The position numbers were made by a program, and so were the translations under genes. Below, piece after piece: positions 12,040 to 23,539 of a stretch of 64,000 bases of DNA. Below the pieces are notes generated by a model. The model was not told where the DNA came from. It saw nothing but the letters and a program-made list of their open reading frames with translations, and did no database searches. The DNA comes from Nicotiana tabacum. Lineage: Eukaryota; Streptophyta; Magnoliopsida; Solanales; Solanaceae. The DNA is taken from contig NC_134084.1 of assembly GCF_000715075.1 (NCBI RefSeq), positions 101,908,411-101,972,410 on the forward strand, in the 5' to 3' direction. Position 1 is the stretch's first letter. Every line of letters starts with the position of its first letter.

Positions 12040-12146
12040 TTGAGCCAATGCTCTACAATGTTCAACAATTCAATCCTTAACTTGAGCCAATGCTCTACAA
12101 TGTTCAACAATTCAATTCTCAACTTGAGCCAATGCTCTACAATGTT
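12040..12146. repeat. 41-bp tandem repeat, three copies
   Basis: CTTGAGCCAATGCTCTACAA begins at 12040, 12081 and 12123, a period of 41-42 bp. It lies inside the solo LTR, next to a CT-rich tract. Confidence 0.85.
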
Positions 12147-14446
12147 TAATTAACAATAATACTTCCACAAGTCATATTCCTCAGTAGAAATTATTATATA
12201 AAGCATATACAATACGAAACGGAGTCACATTAATGAAAGTATAAGACTCACGGGCATGCTTGACACCAACGTATAGATACTCGTCATCATGCCTATACGT
12301 CGTACTCAACAAATAACACATAACAAATAGGACACAACTTCTAATCCCTCAAGCTAAGGTTATACTAAACACTTACCTCGCTTTGCAACCAATTCAAAAT
12401 TCCAACAAGCCTTTGCCTCGCGAATTCGTGCCCGAAATTCTCAATTCTAGTAATAAACAATTCGATTCAGTCAATAAAAATTATAGGAATTAATTCCATA
12501 TGAAATTTTACATTTTCTATTAAAAATCCGAAATTGCACTAAAAATTCGCCCGTGGGACCCACGTCTCGGAATTCGACGAAAGTTGCGAAATATGAAACC
12601 CCATCCAACCCCGAGTCTAACCATACCAAAATTACTAAATTTCGATAATATTTCGACCCTCAAATCCTCAAATCTATCCAAGAGGGTTTTCAAACTCTTC
12701 CAACTAAATTCACAGATTTAATGCCAAAACTAGTAATAGATTCGAGTAATCTGACCAAAATTAAGTTAAGAACACTTACCCCATTGTTTTCTCTGAAAAT
12801 CGCCTCTCCACGAGCTCCAATTTGATAAAAATGGAAAATGGGACAAGTCCCATTTTCAGAACTTAAGAATCTACCCAGAAAATGTCGGGGGCACTGTTCA
12901 CGCGTTTGGGTACTGTTCACGCGGTACTGTTCACTACACTATTCATGGGGTACTGTTCAACGGCACTGTTTACGGGGTACTATTCACGATTACTGTTTAC
13001 AGTCACTATTCACGAATATTGTTCACATGCTATAGAAAAATCAGCAACTGTCCAAAGAGAAAAATTCAGCAACTTTTTTTTTATCCGTTAACCTTTCAAA
13101 ATCCACCTGAGGCCCTCGGGACTTCAACAAAAATGCATCAACCAGTCCTAAAACATGATACGGACTTAGTCGAAACCTCAAATCGCATCAAATAATGCTA
13201 AAACCATGAATCACACCCCAATTCAAGCCTAATAAAACTAGGAACGACCAACTTCTATATTCGATGCAAAAACCTACCAAATCAAATCCGATTGACTTCA
13301 AATTTTGCACGCAAGTCATAAATGACATAACTAAGCTATGAAAAATTTTAGAACTGGATTTCTACCCCGATATCAAAAAGTCAAATCTCCGGTCAAACTT
13401 AAGAAATCTTTAGCCATAGTTTTCTAAATTCCGTTAAATGGCGATAATTTGATCTAGGGACCTCCAAATTCGATTTCGGGCATATGACCAAGTCCCAAAT
13501 CACGATACGGAACTACTGGAATGGTCAAAGCTTTTATCCGGGTTCGTTTGCTCAAAATATTAACCGAAGTCAACTCAGTTGAGTTTTAAAGCTCTAGTTC
13601 ACAATTTAATCTATTTTTCACATAAGAACCTTCCGAAAAATTATACGGACTGCGCACGCAAGTCGAGGATTTATTGATAGCACTTTTCAAGGTCTTAAAA
13701 TACCGAGATAATTATTTAAATTAAAGATGACATTTTGGGTCATCACAAACATTCTTCCAAGTTCAAAAATTCACTATGTAGCCTATTGAAACTCATCCGA
13801 GCGCCTCGGCTCCAAACCAAACATGCACACAAGTGTAATAATATCATACGGACTCGCTCGCACGATCAAAATACCAAAATAACACCTAGAACAACGAAAC
13901 AAACACTAAAACGAATGAAATTTTTGAAGAAACTTAAGAACTTTCAATTTTACAACTGGACGTCCGAATCACGTCAAATCAACTCCGTTTTGCACCAAAT
14001 TTTGCAGACAAGTGATAAGTACTGAAATGAACCTATACCAAGTTTCGGAACCAAAATTCAAACCCAGTAGCAACAAAGTCAACCTATGATCAAACTTAGG
14101 AATTCTTTAAACGTTTAAATTGCTAGTTTTCAACAAATTATGTTAATTCAAGTTAGAAAATTCCGAATTCGATTCCGGGCATACGCTCAAGTCCCAAATC
14201 ACGATACAGAGCCACCGGATCCTTCACAACACTGATTTGGGTCCGGCTACACAAAACATTGACCGTAGTCAACTCAAATAGTTTTTAAAGCTAAATTTCA
14301 CTTTTTCATAGATTTTTCACATAAAACTTTTCCAGAGAAAGACATGGACTGCACAAGCAACTCGAGGAAGGATAAACAGATCTATTCAAGGTCTTGGAGC
14401 ACAGAAATGAAGGGTAAAACTATAAATGACCTATTGGGTCATCACA

Positions 14447-14460
14447 TTCTCCACCTCTAA
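14447..14460 (-). other. Element A polypurine tract
   Basis: On the minus strand AGAGGTGGAGAA lies directly before the LTR start TGTGATGACC. This is where plus-strand DNA synthesis is primed in LTR retrotransposons. Element D has the same tract at 47918-47930. Confidence 0.8.
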
Positions 14461-14742
14461 AACAAATGTTCGTCCTCGAACGGACATAGAAAGGTACTTG
14501 GACTGTTGAAAAGGTGTGGAAGCCCATCTAGATTGGGCGCACAAATACAACCATGCATCTGTAAACCCCATCATCTCCATTAGTAACCTGCTTGGCACCA
14601 CCGTGTCCTTAAGGACAAGCAAATGAGAGTCATCATACTAACGCTCTCTGATGCGCTCATACAAGGAAGATCGAGAGACTATGCAAACGAGAACACGACT
14701 GGGCTCCGAAACATCTAACCTCACAAACGGATTGGCCAAAGA
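14461..14742 (-). pseudogene. Element A integrase remnant (core deleted)
   Basis: Minus-strand translation after RNase H gives the linker to integrase (LANPFVRLDVSEPSRVL, then QYDDSHLLVLKDT), a few residues matching the start of the integrase zinc region, and then jumps to the short tail before the polypurine tract (SVRGRTFVLEVENV). The HHCC zinc finger, DDE core and chromodomain, which need about 1.4 kb in elements B and D, are absent. A deletion near 14500-14600 is the simplest reading. The copy could not integrate by itself. Confidence 0.75.
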
Positions 14743-15260
14743 CTAAACATCTAATACACGCAGCCTCTCACCAACTAGAATATACGTAAGGCTACCCACT
14801 CTCAAAACCTTTCTACTCAAGGCATCATCCACCACATTGGCCTTTACGGGATGATACAAAATAGTGATATCATAGTCTTTCAATAGATCCAACCACCTCC
14901 TCTGCCTCAAGTTAAGATCCTTCTGTTTGAACAAATACTGCAGACTCCGATGATCTGTGAATACCTCATACGGGACACCATAAAGATAGTGCCTCCAAAT
15001 CTTCAGCGCATGAACAATAGCTGCCAACTCTAAGTCATGAACATGGTAATTCTTCTCATTCTACCTTCAACTGCCGTGACATATATGTAATCATTCTTTC
15101 ATCCTGCATCAATACTGCAACAAGCCCAATACAGGATGATTCATAATACACCGTGTAAGATCCTAAACCTGTGGGCAACACCAATACTGGCGATGTAGTC
15201 AGATCAGTTTTGAGCTTCTGAAAGCTCAACTTACACTCATCTGACCATCTGAATGGGGCA
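14743..15260 (-). pseudogene. Element A RNase H domain
   Basis: The frame of 14743-15027 shows [20 protein letters not shown], the DL-LRQRRWL segment and the conserved ending DALSRK, all typical of Ty3/gypsy RNase H; the start of the domain reads on to about 15260 in broken frames (YCDAS-type region near 15130). In the replication cycle this domain degrades the RNA strand of the RNA-DNA hybrid. Stops and a shift near 15030-15060 separate the parts. Confidence 0.82.
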
Positions 15261-16168
15261 TGCTTCTAGGACAATTTGGTCAATGGGGATGTCATGGATA
15301 AAACCCCCTCTACAAATCGGCGATAATAACCTGCCAAACCTAGGAAACTCCGAATCTCTGCAGCTGAAGTAGTCCTAGGCCAGTTCTGAACTACCTCAAT
15401 CTTCTTAAGACCCACCTTTATCCCCTATACCAATACAACATGCCCCAACAAGGTGACTAAGTCTAACCAAAACTCACATTTTGAAAATTTGGCATATAAC
15501 TGGCTGTCTCTCAGAGTTTGAAGAACAATCCGAAGATGCTGCTTGTGCTCTTCTCGATTGCGGGAGTAGATCAAGATATCATCAATGAATATAGTCACAA
15601 AGGAATCCAAATATGGCTTGAATACTCAGTTCATCAAATCCATGAATGATGTTGGGGCATTTGTCAACCCAAATGACATCTCTAGGAACTCATAATGCCC
15701 ATACCGAGTTCGAAAAGCTGTCCTATGGACATCAGATGCACAAATCTTCAACTGATGGTAGCCAGACCTCAAATCAATCTTCGAAAACACCCTGACACCC
15801 TAAATCTAATCAAATAAGTCATCACTCGTCGGCAATTGATACTTGTTCTTGATGGTCATTTTGTTCAACTATTGGTAGTCTATGTACATCATCATCAAAC
15901 CATCGTTCTTCTTCACGAACAACACGGGCGCACCCCAGGGTGAGTCACTAGGTCTAACGAACCCCTTATCAAGCAAATCCTGCAACTACTCCTTCAATTC
16001 CTTCAACTCCGACGGGTCCATACAGTATGGTGGAATAGAAATGGGTTGAGTGCCCGGAGCCAAATTAATACAGAAGTCAATATCTCTGTTGGGTAGCATC
16101 CCCAACAGATCTGTAGGAAATACCTCTGGAAAACTTATACTTAACTGGCACCAAATACATGGAAGGAA
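15261..16168 (-). pseudogene. Element A reverse transcriptase
   Basis: Minus-strand pieces match Tekay-type RT in order: VFP-DL-GM-PNRDIDF and PISIPPYCMDPSELKELK near 15990-16110, [18 protein letters not shown] region near 15860-15910, and the catalytic block [19 protein letters not shown] (15560-15610) with the aspartate pair intact. Several stops and frameshifts interrupt it. The 5' edge is cut by the insertion at 16174, next to the linker from protease. Confidence 0.85.
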
Positions 16169-16173
16169 CCTCC

Positions 16174-17787
16174 TGATGACGTCCAAATTCTTTACTAAGA
16201 AATAAATGGACACGGTCGCATGCAATATAATTTACCCTACTATGAGTCGGGGTCAAATCCCACAGAGGACAATATGTAGGCGATTAGGCGTGTAAGAGAA
16301 TTATCACTTGTTATGCAATGCTTACTTAGAATGGTTTTTGAAAATATTTTTATCTAAATGCGAAAACAAAACTAACCTAGAAAGCAAGTAAAATGATCAA
16401 TGGCTACAAGTATGGATGCAATGCGAAATTCACTCAAGTAACGATCTAATGTATTTCACGATTTTACAAATATGAGCGAGTTTATGTTAATTAGCCTTGG
16501 GTAATAATTTTATATTAGCTTCTTCCGAAGACTAATAAGACTTCCTAATTGAATTATCCCTAAAACAATTAAGAGATTAAGCACACCCGAATATGGTCAC
16601 AAGTAGTTAAATCCTATCCCTAGGTAGAATCTATAAAATGAGGGTCAAAGCCTCAAGTTCTTGTTAATTAATCTCTCCTAACCCCAAATTATCTTTCCCA
16701 AAATTAATTCAAAGTAGATGGGCGAGTCCTAGGGTTAGATAATCCCTTTGAAAATATTAAAGAACAAGAATAATTAAAGTAACAATAACTCACTTCATAA
16801 TAAATAAAAATCGTTCAATACATAAGCACATCAACAACAACAACAACAACAACCCAGTGTAATCCCACAAGTGGGGTCTGGGAAGGGTAATATGTACGCA
16901 GACCTTACCTCTACCCCGAGGGGCAGAGAGGCTGTTTCCAGGAGACCCTCGGCTCAAAGAGGCAACAAGAGACACTATATTAGTACCACATCAAGATATA
17001 TAATCCACACTTTAAATATGAATATTCCCATAAACAAGATTCAAGTGTCTAAATAAATACTACACACTTAGATATTCAATACAAAGCAAGGAAATGAAGA
17101 AATAAACATAAATGGGCAAGAAATTCTCAACCAAAAGCTTCAAATCTTCAAGACCCAAGTTTGTGTGCACGAACCCTCGCTTCCAAAACTTTTTTCTATT
17201 TAGTCTAAGGACTGAAAATAAGCCAAAGATATGTTTTCCATCAGCTAGGTCGTGTATTTGTGGGTTTGGAATGGAGAAGACGTGAATTTCCAAGTCTGCC
17301 CAGGTCTGAAGCGCGTTGGCCGCACCTGCGAAAGGATCCTCGTAGGTGCGGCTCTGCAGATGTGGATAGCCTATCACAGAAGCAAACATTGAAGGGAAAC
17401 TTTGACTCCGCAGAAGCGCACTTGCATGTACAGATGCGCAATTGCAGATGCGTATTTTATGCGCTGATGCGCTACCGTAGAAGAGTTTCTTCTCTCACAG
17501 ATGCGGTCCTAGGGACAAAAGCTTAATTTTGCAGATATGGCCTTCCACCTCGCAGAACCGAGGTTGTAGATGCGGACAATGTTCCGAACATGCGAAATCA
17601 TTAAAGGATTTTGCACTTTTATACTCTTTTCTTGCTCAATTCCACTTCAATTGAATTCAACTCTCTTCATGACATCATTCACCTGAAAATCTAGCAATAC
17701 ACACCATAAACAACCTCATATTATAATTAAAGGATGCAAAATCTCAAGAAAAGAGATTAAAATAAGTGATAAAATCACCACTCATCA
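16174..17787. mobile_element. 1.6-kb TG…CA insertion in element A pol (solo LTR or TRIM-like)
   Basis: It begins TGATGACGTCC at 16174 and ends CACTCATCA at 17787, flanked by a perfect 5-bp duplication CCTCC (16169-16173 and 17788-17792). TG…CA ends and a 5-bp duplication mark an LTR retrotransposon product. It has no coding domain and no internal pair of repeats that I can see, so a solo LTR of a non-Tekay family is likely. GGTCAAATCCCACAG near 16250 resembles a pol III B box, but no tRNA fold is evident. At about 17290-17600 it has a CpG-rich module with GCAGATGCG-type motifs like the Tekay LTRs. A SINE sits inside it. Confidence 0.85.
16832..16965 (-). mobile_element. SINE (Au/SolS-type, TTG tail), probably 5'-truncated
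   Basis: On the minus strand the body reads GAGCCGAGGGTCTCCTGG, GGAAACAGCCTCTCTGCC, GTAAGGTCTGCGTACATA and CCCCACTTGTGGGATTACAC, then ends in (TTG)n at 16832-16852. This core is a well-known high-copy plant SINE sequence in Solanaceae. The tRNA-like A and B boxes at the 5' side are not clear, so it is likely truncated. The exact family name is from memory and tentative. Confidence 0.75.
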
Positions 17788-17792
17788 CCTCC

Positions 17793-18265
17793 GCACTAGA
17801 ATCACGAATATAAGCCAAATAAGCTAGACATCCCTTCTCGACCATACAACGAGCCTTCACATAAGAAATAACCCTGCTGGTAGAATGATCAGGAGTCCCC
17901 CTCCATTCTAATCAAGGCAACCCCGACATGGCTAAGGTCACTATCTTGGCGTGACAGTCCGATATAGCATGGTAAGGTGACAACCAATCCATACCCAATA
18001 TAACATCGAAGTCTAACATATCAAGAAGTAAGAGATCTACAATAGTCTCAAGACTCCCAATAGAAATCACACACGAGTGATAAACATGATCTACAACGAT
18101 AGAATATCCCATAGGCGTGGATACATATACAGGAGAACCCAAAGAATCTCGAGGTACAATCAAATATGAAACAAAATAGGATGACATATAGGAATAAGTA
18201 GAGCCCAGACCAAATAGAACTGAAGCAACTCTACGACAAACTGGAACAATACCTATGATGACGAT
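17793..18265 (-). pseudogene. Element A aspartic protease
   Basis: The minus-strand frame at 17912-18187 matches Tekay-type protease: the YSYMSSYF start, PVYVSTPMG, VVDHVYHSCV, and the C-terminal DVILGMDWLSPYHA followed by DCHAKIVTLAM. Just upstream the active-site loop reads FGLGSTYSY, while elements B and D keep FDLGS/FDPG; the catalytic aspartate is therefore lost here. The protease would cut the Gag-Pol polyprotein. Confidence 0.85.
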
Positions 18266-19852
18266 GTCATAGGTCTCTGCCTCGAGCCTAGCTGGAAAAG
18301 CATAAAATTGGGGCTGGGCCTCACCACTCTAACCCCCGCCCCTCAGGCAACCCCTAGTTGGCTAGCCTCTACCTCTAATAGCCTGACCCCCACCTCTAGT
18401 GGCCCGATCTCAACCTTTAACAATCAGACCCCCACCTCTAGCTGGTTGCGCAGGCGGTGGGGCAACCGGTGCCGGTATGATGGAACAAGAACCCTGTTGA
18501 AATTTGATGCTCGACAATCTAAGGTAATACCTCCAGATGTGACCTATGCCTCCACATTTAAAGAACTCTCTTGGCTGCTGAGGCTGCTGAAACTAGGACT
18601 GACCCTGATGGTCCGAATATCTGCTATAGTAACTCTAAAGCAGTGGTGCATTGATAGGAGCGAAGGTGCACTGAATGCTGGCGGCTTAGGACGAGAACCA
18701 TAAGAACCACAATCGGCCCAAGCACCATGGGTTACCTGAAGAGCTAGCTGAAATGGCCTAGGATGATAGCCTCTACCAAAAGAACCCCTATCTCCAGATG
18801 ATGCACCACTGAAACCACCGAAATAACGAGGCCTCTTATCAGACACTAGCCCCCTCTCTTGAGCATGAACCATATCGATCCATCTAGCAATGTCTATGTC
18901 GTTGGGAAAGAAATATCACTCCCAGTCTCCTTGGCCATCTGTAGCCTGATAGTGAAAATGAGCCCATCAATAAATCTCCTCACTCTCTCCCTCTCAGTAG
19001 GAATCAAAATAGTGGCGTGGAGATCTAGGTCCACAAATCGAGTCTCATACTGGGTAACAATCATGCTACCTAGCTGAAGACGCTTGAACTGGCTATAGTA
19101 ATCCTCTCTTAGAGTGAAAGGAATGAACTTCTCTAGAAAGAGCTGTGAAAATTGATCCTAGGTAAGTGCAGGTGAACTAGTTGGTCTAGTCAACATATAA
19201 TCTCTCCACCATCTCTTGGCGGAACCAGTCATCTGAAATACTACAAAGTCAGTCCCATTGGTCTCAACTATACCCATGTTGCGCAATACCTCGTGGCAAC
19301 GATCCAGGTAATCATGTGGGTCCTCAGAAGATGCATTTCTGAAATGAGTAGGGAAAAGCTTGGTAAACTTATCCAACCTCAACAAGGCCTTAGAAGACAT
19401 AGCGAGCCTATCACCGGCCTGTGCCTCAATAATCGACTGAACCATCCCAACTGATGGGCTGCTGGAGTCTTATATAGGGGATCCACCTGCTCAAGAGTGT
19501 GAGTAGCGAGAGTCTGTGCTCCTTTCCCAGCCTAGGAGACGGTTGGTGCCACCGGAAATGCACCAGTCTGGTCCACACTCTCCATAAGGCCCACAAAGTG
19601 GACTAGAGCATCCTGAAGTACCAGAATGGCTATGAATCCCTTCAGGACCTGGTTTGGTCCGATGGGTACGGTCTGAGATGGAGTCTCCTCCTCATGATCA
19701 ATCTAAGGCTCCTCTGCAGGAGCTGCTTTTCGAGCTCTAGTCTAAGCTCTACCTCTGCCTCGGCCTCTGCCTCGTCCTTTGCCCCTGGTAGCAGCTGGAA
19801 AATGGGGCTCCAGCTCTTGTCCTATTACTGATGTTGTGTGTGTTCTCACCAT
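18266..19852 (-). pseudogene. Element A gag (capsid-nucleocapsid)
   Basis: The start ATG is at 19852-19850 (MVRTHTTS), followed by a run of RGRGRGRGR, the typical start of Tekay gag. The capsid region is clear at 19158-19445 (LDKFTKLFPTHFRNA, DPHDYLDRCHEVLRNMG, SAKRWWRDY). The nucleocapsid knuckle near 18545-18570 reads FFKCGGIGHIWRYY, so the first and last cysteines are lost. Several stops, for example soon after the RGR run, end the frame. Confidence 0.85.
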
Positions 19853-20036
19853 TTGCGAGAAAACAAGAATAGAATGGTTCAATCATCATTGATAGAATAA
19901 AATCGCACGATAGAGAAGGAAAGAAGTGAACTTTTTCCTAAACATCATAGCCTATGAGAGATAAGTACAGACGTCTCCGTACAGATCCTACAGACTCTAC
20001 TAACCATGCTCATGTCTTGTGAGAGCTAGGCAACCT

Positions 20037-20051
20037 AGTGCTCTGATACCA
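20037..20051 (-). other. Element A primer binding site (tRNA-iMet)
   Basis: The minus strand reads TGGTATCAGAGCACT three bases after the LTR end GTGACA. It complements the 3' end of initiator methionine tRNA, the usual primer of Tekay/chromovirus elements in plants. Confidence 0.88.
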
Positions 20052-20054
20052 ACT

Positions 20055-23000
20055 TGTCACGACCCGGAATTCCCACCCCCGGGACCATGATGGAGCCTAA
20101 TATTTTACGTGCTAGGTAAGCCAATGTTAGATATAGTTACTAACCATTTTAACAAATTTCAAATATGATGACAATAAGAAACTGAATAGTCTGAAATAAT
20201 GTAAATAAACTAATAAGTGAAGAAATCCAAATACAAATCCCTGAACTGGTGTTGCGAATACATGAGCATCTAAGATATTACAGATACTAGTCTAAAATAA
20301 ACATAATTGTCTGAATCAAATATACAACTAAAAAAAGTAGAAGGGGACTTCAGAGCTACGAACGCCGTACAACTATACCTCAAGTCTCCTTTGAATAGCT
20401 GGATCCGAGCAAGTCTATGGAATGCTGCTGGGACCAACTCCGATATCTGCACAAGAAATGCAGAGTATAGTATGAGTACGATTGACCCCATGTACTCTAT
20501 AAATGTCGAGCTTAGCCTTGACGAAGTATTGACGAGGCTAAGGCAAGTCATTTACATTAACCTGTACGCAATAGAAATAATAATAACAAAAAAGACAAGA
20601 ATAGAAGTAAAGCAATTAATTCATATCAACGACTCAAAATCAACTAACAAAGAGTCCCGAATGACAAGTCATATAACGCATCTCAACAACTGAGGCCAAT
20701 CCAACAGTCACAACCAAATATAACTCTTATCAATATATTGTGGTGTGCAACCCGATCCCACAATATCAACTTTAAACCATTCTTTGTGGCGTGCAACCCG
20801 ATCCCAACCATATAATCATCTATCAATATCATAGTCCGTCCTTATTCCATCATTTCAATTCATTACCTTTCCATTTAAGTTGCATCGTGCAACCCGCTCC
20901 CCAAACAATTTCAATTAACAATAGCAACTCAATAACAAAGATTTACAAGAAATCATACATCGACAGAACAAATGTAAGAGCAATGGGGAATAACATGGTA
21001 ACCAAAGAGACTCAAACTATTCAGATATCTCAACTTTACCAACTCAGCGGTATCTACCATTTAACAATTCATACAAGTGAAACTACATCAATGAAGGCAA
21101 TAATTAATACGAAACTATAAAGCAAACAAGGCATAAGACAATTTAGACATGTAAGGGAAGCAAATAAAGACAAGGAGTAAATAAGCATGAAATTATGGAG
21201 GGGATGGACAAATTAATACAAGAAATGCTAAATGGAAAGTAGAAATTATGGCGTGGAAATCAAATAAGCATGTAGCAAATAAGGCATGAAATAAGATATA
21301 TTATGAAATAATGAAAATAGGGAAGCAAGTAATGAAACGACGCGTATACACTCGTCACCTCGAATATACATTGTTTCACACATAATTCACATAACATGTA
21401 GTCCAAGGGTCCCTAATTCCCTCAAATCAAGGTTAGATCCAACACTTACTTCGCTCCACAATCAACTCAAAGTTCAACCACGGCCTTACCTTTCGAACAA
21501 GCCTCCAAACCAACCAAATCTAGCAAATTATTGACCAAACAATTCAAAATAAGCTTTAGAAACTACCCACGAATGAAAAAGATTCAATTAAGATCATTTT
21601 TTGAAAAAGTCAACAAAAGTCAACGTAGGCCCGCTTTGTCAAAACCCGAGATTCGGACCAAAACCTGATTATCCATTCACCCCAAGCCCGGTTATGTAAT
21701 TTAATTCAAAATCCGATCTTAATTCGAGGTCTAAGTCCGAAATTTAGATAAATTCCTAATTCTACCCAAATCCCTAATTTCTACTATGAAAATCCTAGAT
21801 TTAATACTAAAATCTTATGAAATATAATGGGTAATCCAAAGCTAGATTAAAGTCACTTACCAATATATTTAGGAAAAAAATCTCTTGAAAAAATCGCCTC
21901 TAGGGTGTTTAGGGTTCAGAGTTTGTGAGAAATGAGCTAAATTCCATTTTTCCCTCTTTTACCCAGCGACCGTTATCGCAATTGTGACACATAGTAAGCA
22001 ATTGCGATGATCGCAAAAGAGATCAACTCTTTGCAAAAGCGAAAAAGTCACTGAGCCTGTTTTCGTCGCAAATGCGAACCAAGGCTGTTCGCAAATATGG
22101 GTCTGCCCTAGTTTTCCGTTAGTCGCAAGAAAACTTTAGAGCACATCCTTACCTATATCGAACTCTAAGTGTTAAACATATAGATTTTCCTTCTGAGCGG
22201 GAACGCGCCAAGCATAGCGAGTTGGGTATGAGCTTTCTTTCACTACCAAAATCACCATTTGGCAGGGCTTGCGATACAAAAGTGTGCAAATGCGAACTTG
22301 CCTACCATCACATCTACGGACTTAACTTCGCAAAAACGAAGCTGACCCATCCCCCATAAACTTCACATATGTGAGCCTTGACCTCGTATTTGCGAACAGG
22401 TTCTCGCAAATGCGAAATCTGCATACCTGATGCACCAACATTCTTCTAAGTTCAAAAATTCACTCTATAGCCTATCCGTAACTCACCCGAGCCCCTCGGG
22501 CCCAAACCAAACATGCACACAAGTGTAATAATATTATAAGAACTCACTCACGCGATAAAAATACCAAAATAACCCCTAGAACTATGGATCATACACCAAA
22601 ACAAATGAAATTTTCAAAGAAACTTAAGAACTTTTAATTTTACAACCGGACGTCCGAATCACTTCAAATCAACTCTGTTTTGCACCAAATTTTGCAGACA
22701 AGTGATAAGTACTGAAATGAACCTATACCAAGTTTCGGAACTGAAATACGAACCCAGTAGCAATAAAGTTAACCTACGGTCAAACATAGGAATTCTTTAA
22801 ACCTTTAAATTGCTAGTTTTTAATAAATTACGTTAATTCAAGTTAGGGACTTCCGAATTCGATTCCGGGCATACGCTCAAATTTCAAATCGCGATACAGA
22901 CCCACCGGGTCTTTCACAACATTGATTCGGGTCTAGCTACACAAAACATTGACCGTAGTCAACTCAAATGAGTTTTTAAGGTTAAATTTCACTTTTTCAT

Positions 23001-23136
23001 AGTTTTTCACATAAAAATTTTTCAGAAAAAGACACGGACTGTGCATGCAAATTGAGGAAGGCTAAACGGAGCTATTCGAGGTCTCGGAGCACAGAAATGA
23101 AGGGTAAAATAATAAATGACCTATCAGGTAATCACA
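20055..23136 (-). repeat. Element A 5' LTR
   Basis: A 3.08-kb LTR, TGTCACGACCC at 20055 to GGTAATCACA at 23136, aligns along its whole length with 7587-14446 minus the nested insertion. It shows acceptor-like CTGCACAAG (20447), donor-like ACTTAC (21855-21860) and the CGCAAATGCG module (about 21965-22430). Relative to its partner it has about 140 extra bases at about 22127-22266, inside that module. It should hold the promoter for the element, but I could not place a confident TATA box. Confidence 0.88.
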
Positions 23137-23539
23137 TCGGAAAATTGCGGGAGTTAGTAGCCACTCATAAGCCTAAATACGGATAGTAGAGATCAAGGTA
23201 AACTAAAATAGTGGTAACTTATTTTTTGGATATAAATTTATGAGATATACGAGCAATACATGTATGATTTTTAATGGTAGCACGTCTAGATAAATTGCAA
23301 GGCCAATATAATTAAAATATTCAAAGATCAAAGTTTCTCCTCCTTTATAAATTAAAAAGACATAACAGGGAGCAAGTTCTTATGGTTCTACCTGTCAAAT
23401 CTTTTCAAATTCACGTAAGTCTTTCTTGTCAATTTTTGCATACAAGCAACTAAAAAGTAGCGTTTTAATGTCATTAGTTGCATGAGATAAACATTTTCAG
23501 GTAACAACTATATCTATATATCTTCTATTAGCAGTTAGA
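23137..23539. other. AT-rich flank before the LINE
   Basis: The first five bases are the right-hand target duplication of element A. The rest is AT-rich, with no clear coding signal. It may include degraded LINE 5' sequence; no ORF1 (gag-like) protein is visible here or left of element A. Confidence 0.5.

Larger units (their letters stand above)
9880..13747 (-). mobile_element. Solo LTR of a Tekay-like element, nested in element A's LTR
   Basis: Perfect 5-bp duplication AACAT (9875-9879 and 13748-13752) brackets a 3.87-kb sequence with slightly decayed TTTCATGACCC at the left and GGGTCATCACA at the right. The interrupted host LTR resumes exactly as in its uninterrupted partner near 22430. 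No coding sequence lies between the ends, so it is a solo LTR left by recombination between two LTRs. It has donor-like ACTTAC (12774-12779), acceptor-like CTGCACAC (10319), and a module of GAACAGTAC-type repeats (12885-13030). Its 12550-12850 part closely matches LTR F near 63380-63720, so the two are one family. Confidence 0.9.
7587..14446 (-). repeat. Element A 3' LTR (interrupted by solo LTR 9880-13747)
   Basis: In plus-strand reading it opens TGTCACGAACC at 7587 and closes GGTCATCACA at 14446, so the ends are TG…CA in either sense. Without the nested insertion it is about 3.0 kb, like its partner. It carries the acceptor-like CTGCACAAG (7981), a donor-like ACTTAC (9416-9421, minus GTAAGT), and the CpG-rich short-repeat module with CGCAAATGCG-type motifs at about 9535-9865. 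A 28-bp unit within the conserved leader block is duplicated (8023-8078). Confidence 0.88.
7587..23136 (-). mobile_element. Element A: Tekay/Del-like Ty3/gypsy LTR retrotransposon with nested insertions
   Basis: Two LTRs (7587-14446 and 20055-23136) face the same way on the minus strand and enclose gag, protease, RT and RNase H. Flanks TCGAA (7582-7586) and TCGGA (23137-23141) are the 5-bp duplication with one mismatch. A tRNA-iMet primer site and a polypurine tract are at the expected ends. Inside are a solo LTR (9880-13747) and a 1.6-kb insertion (16174-17787). The LTR pair differs by many substitutions and indels by eye, so the insertion is old. Coding regions are broken and the integrase core and chromodomain are missing, so it is dead. 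Confidence 0.9.

Noticed and set aside
16245..16275. B-box-like GGTCAAATCCC suggesting a tRNA gene
   Set aside because: No cloverleaf can be drawn around it and no A box is at the right distance. It remains only a note on the 1.6-kb insertion.
17060..17526. Cys/Arg-rich frames of 66-109 codons on both strands
   Set aside because: They arise from the GC-rich repeat module of the 1.6-kb insertion; nothing suggests a protein.
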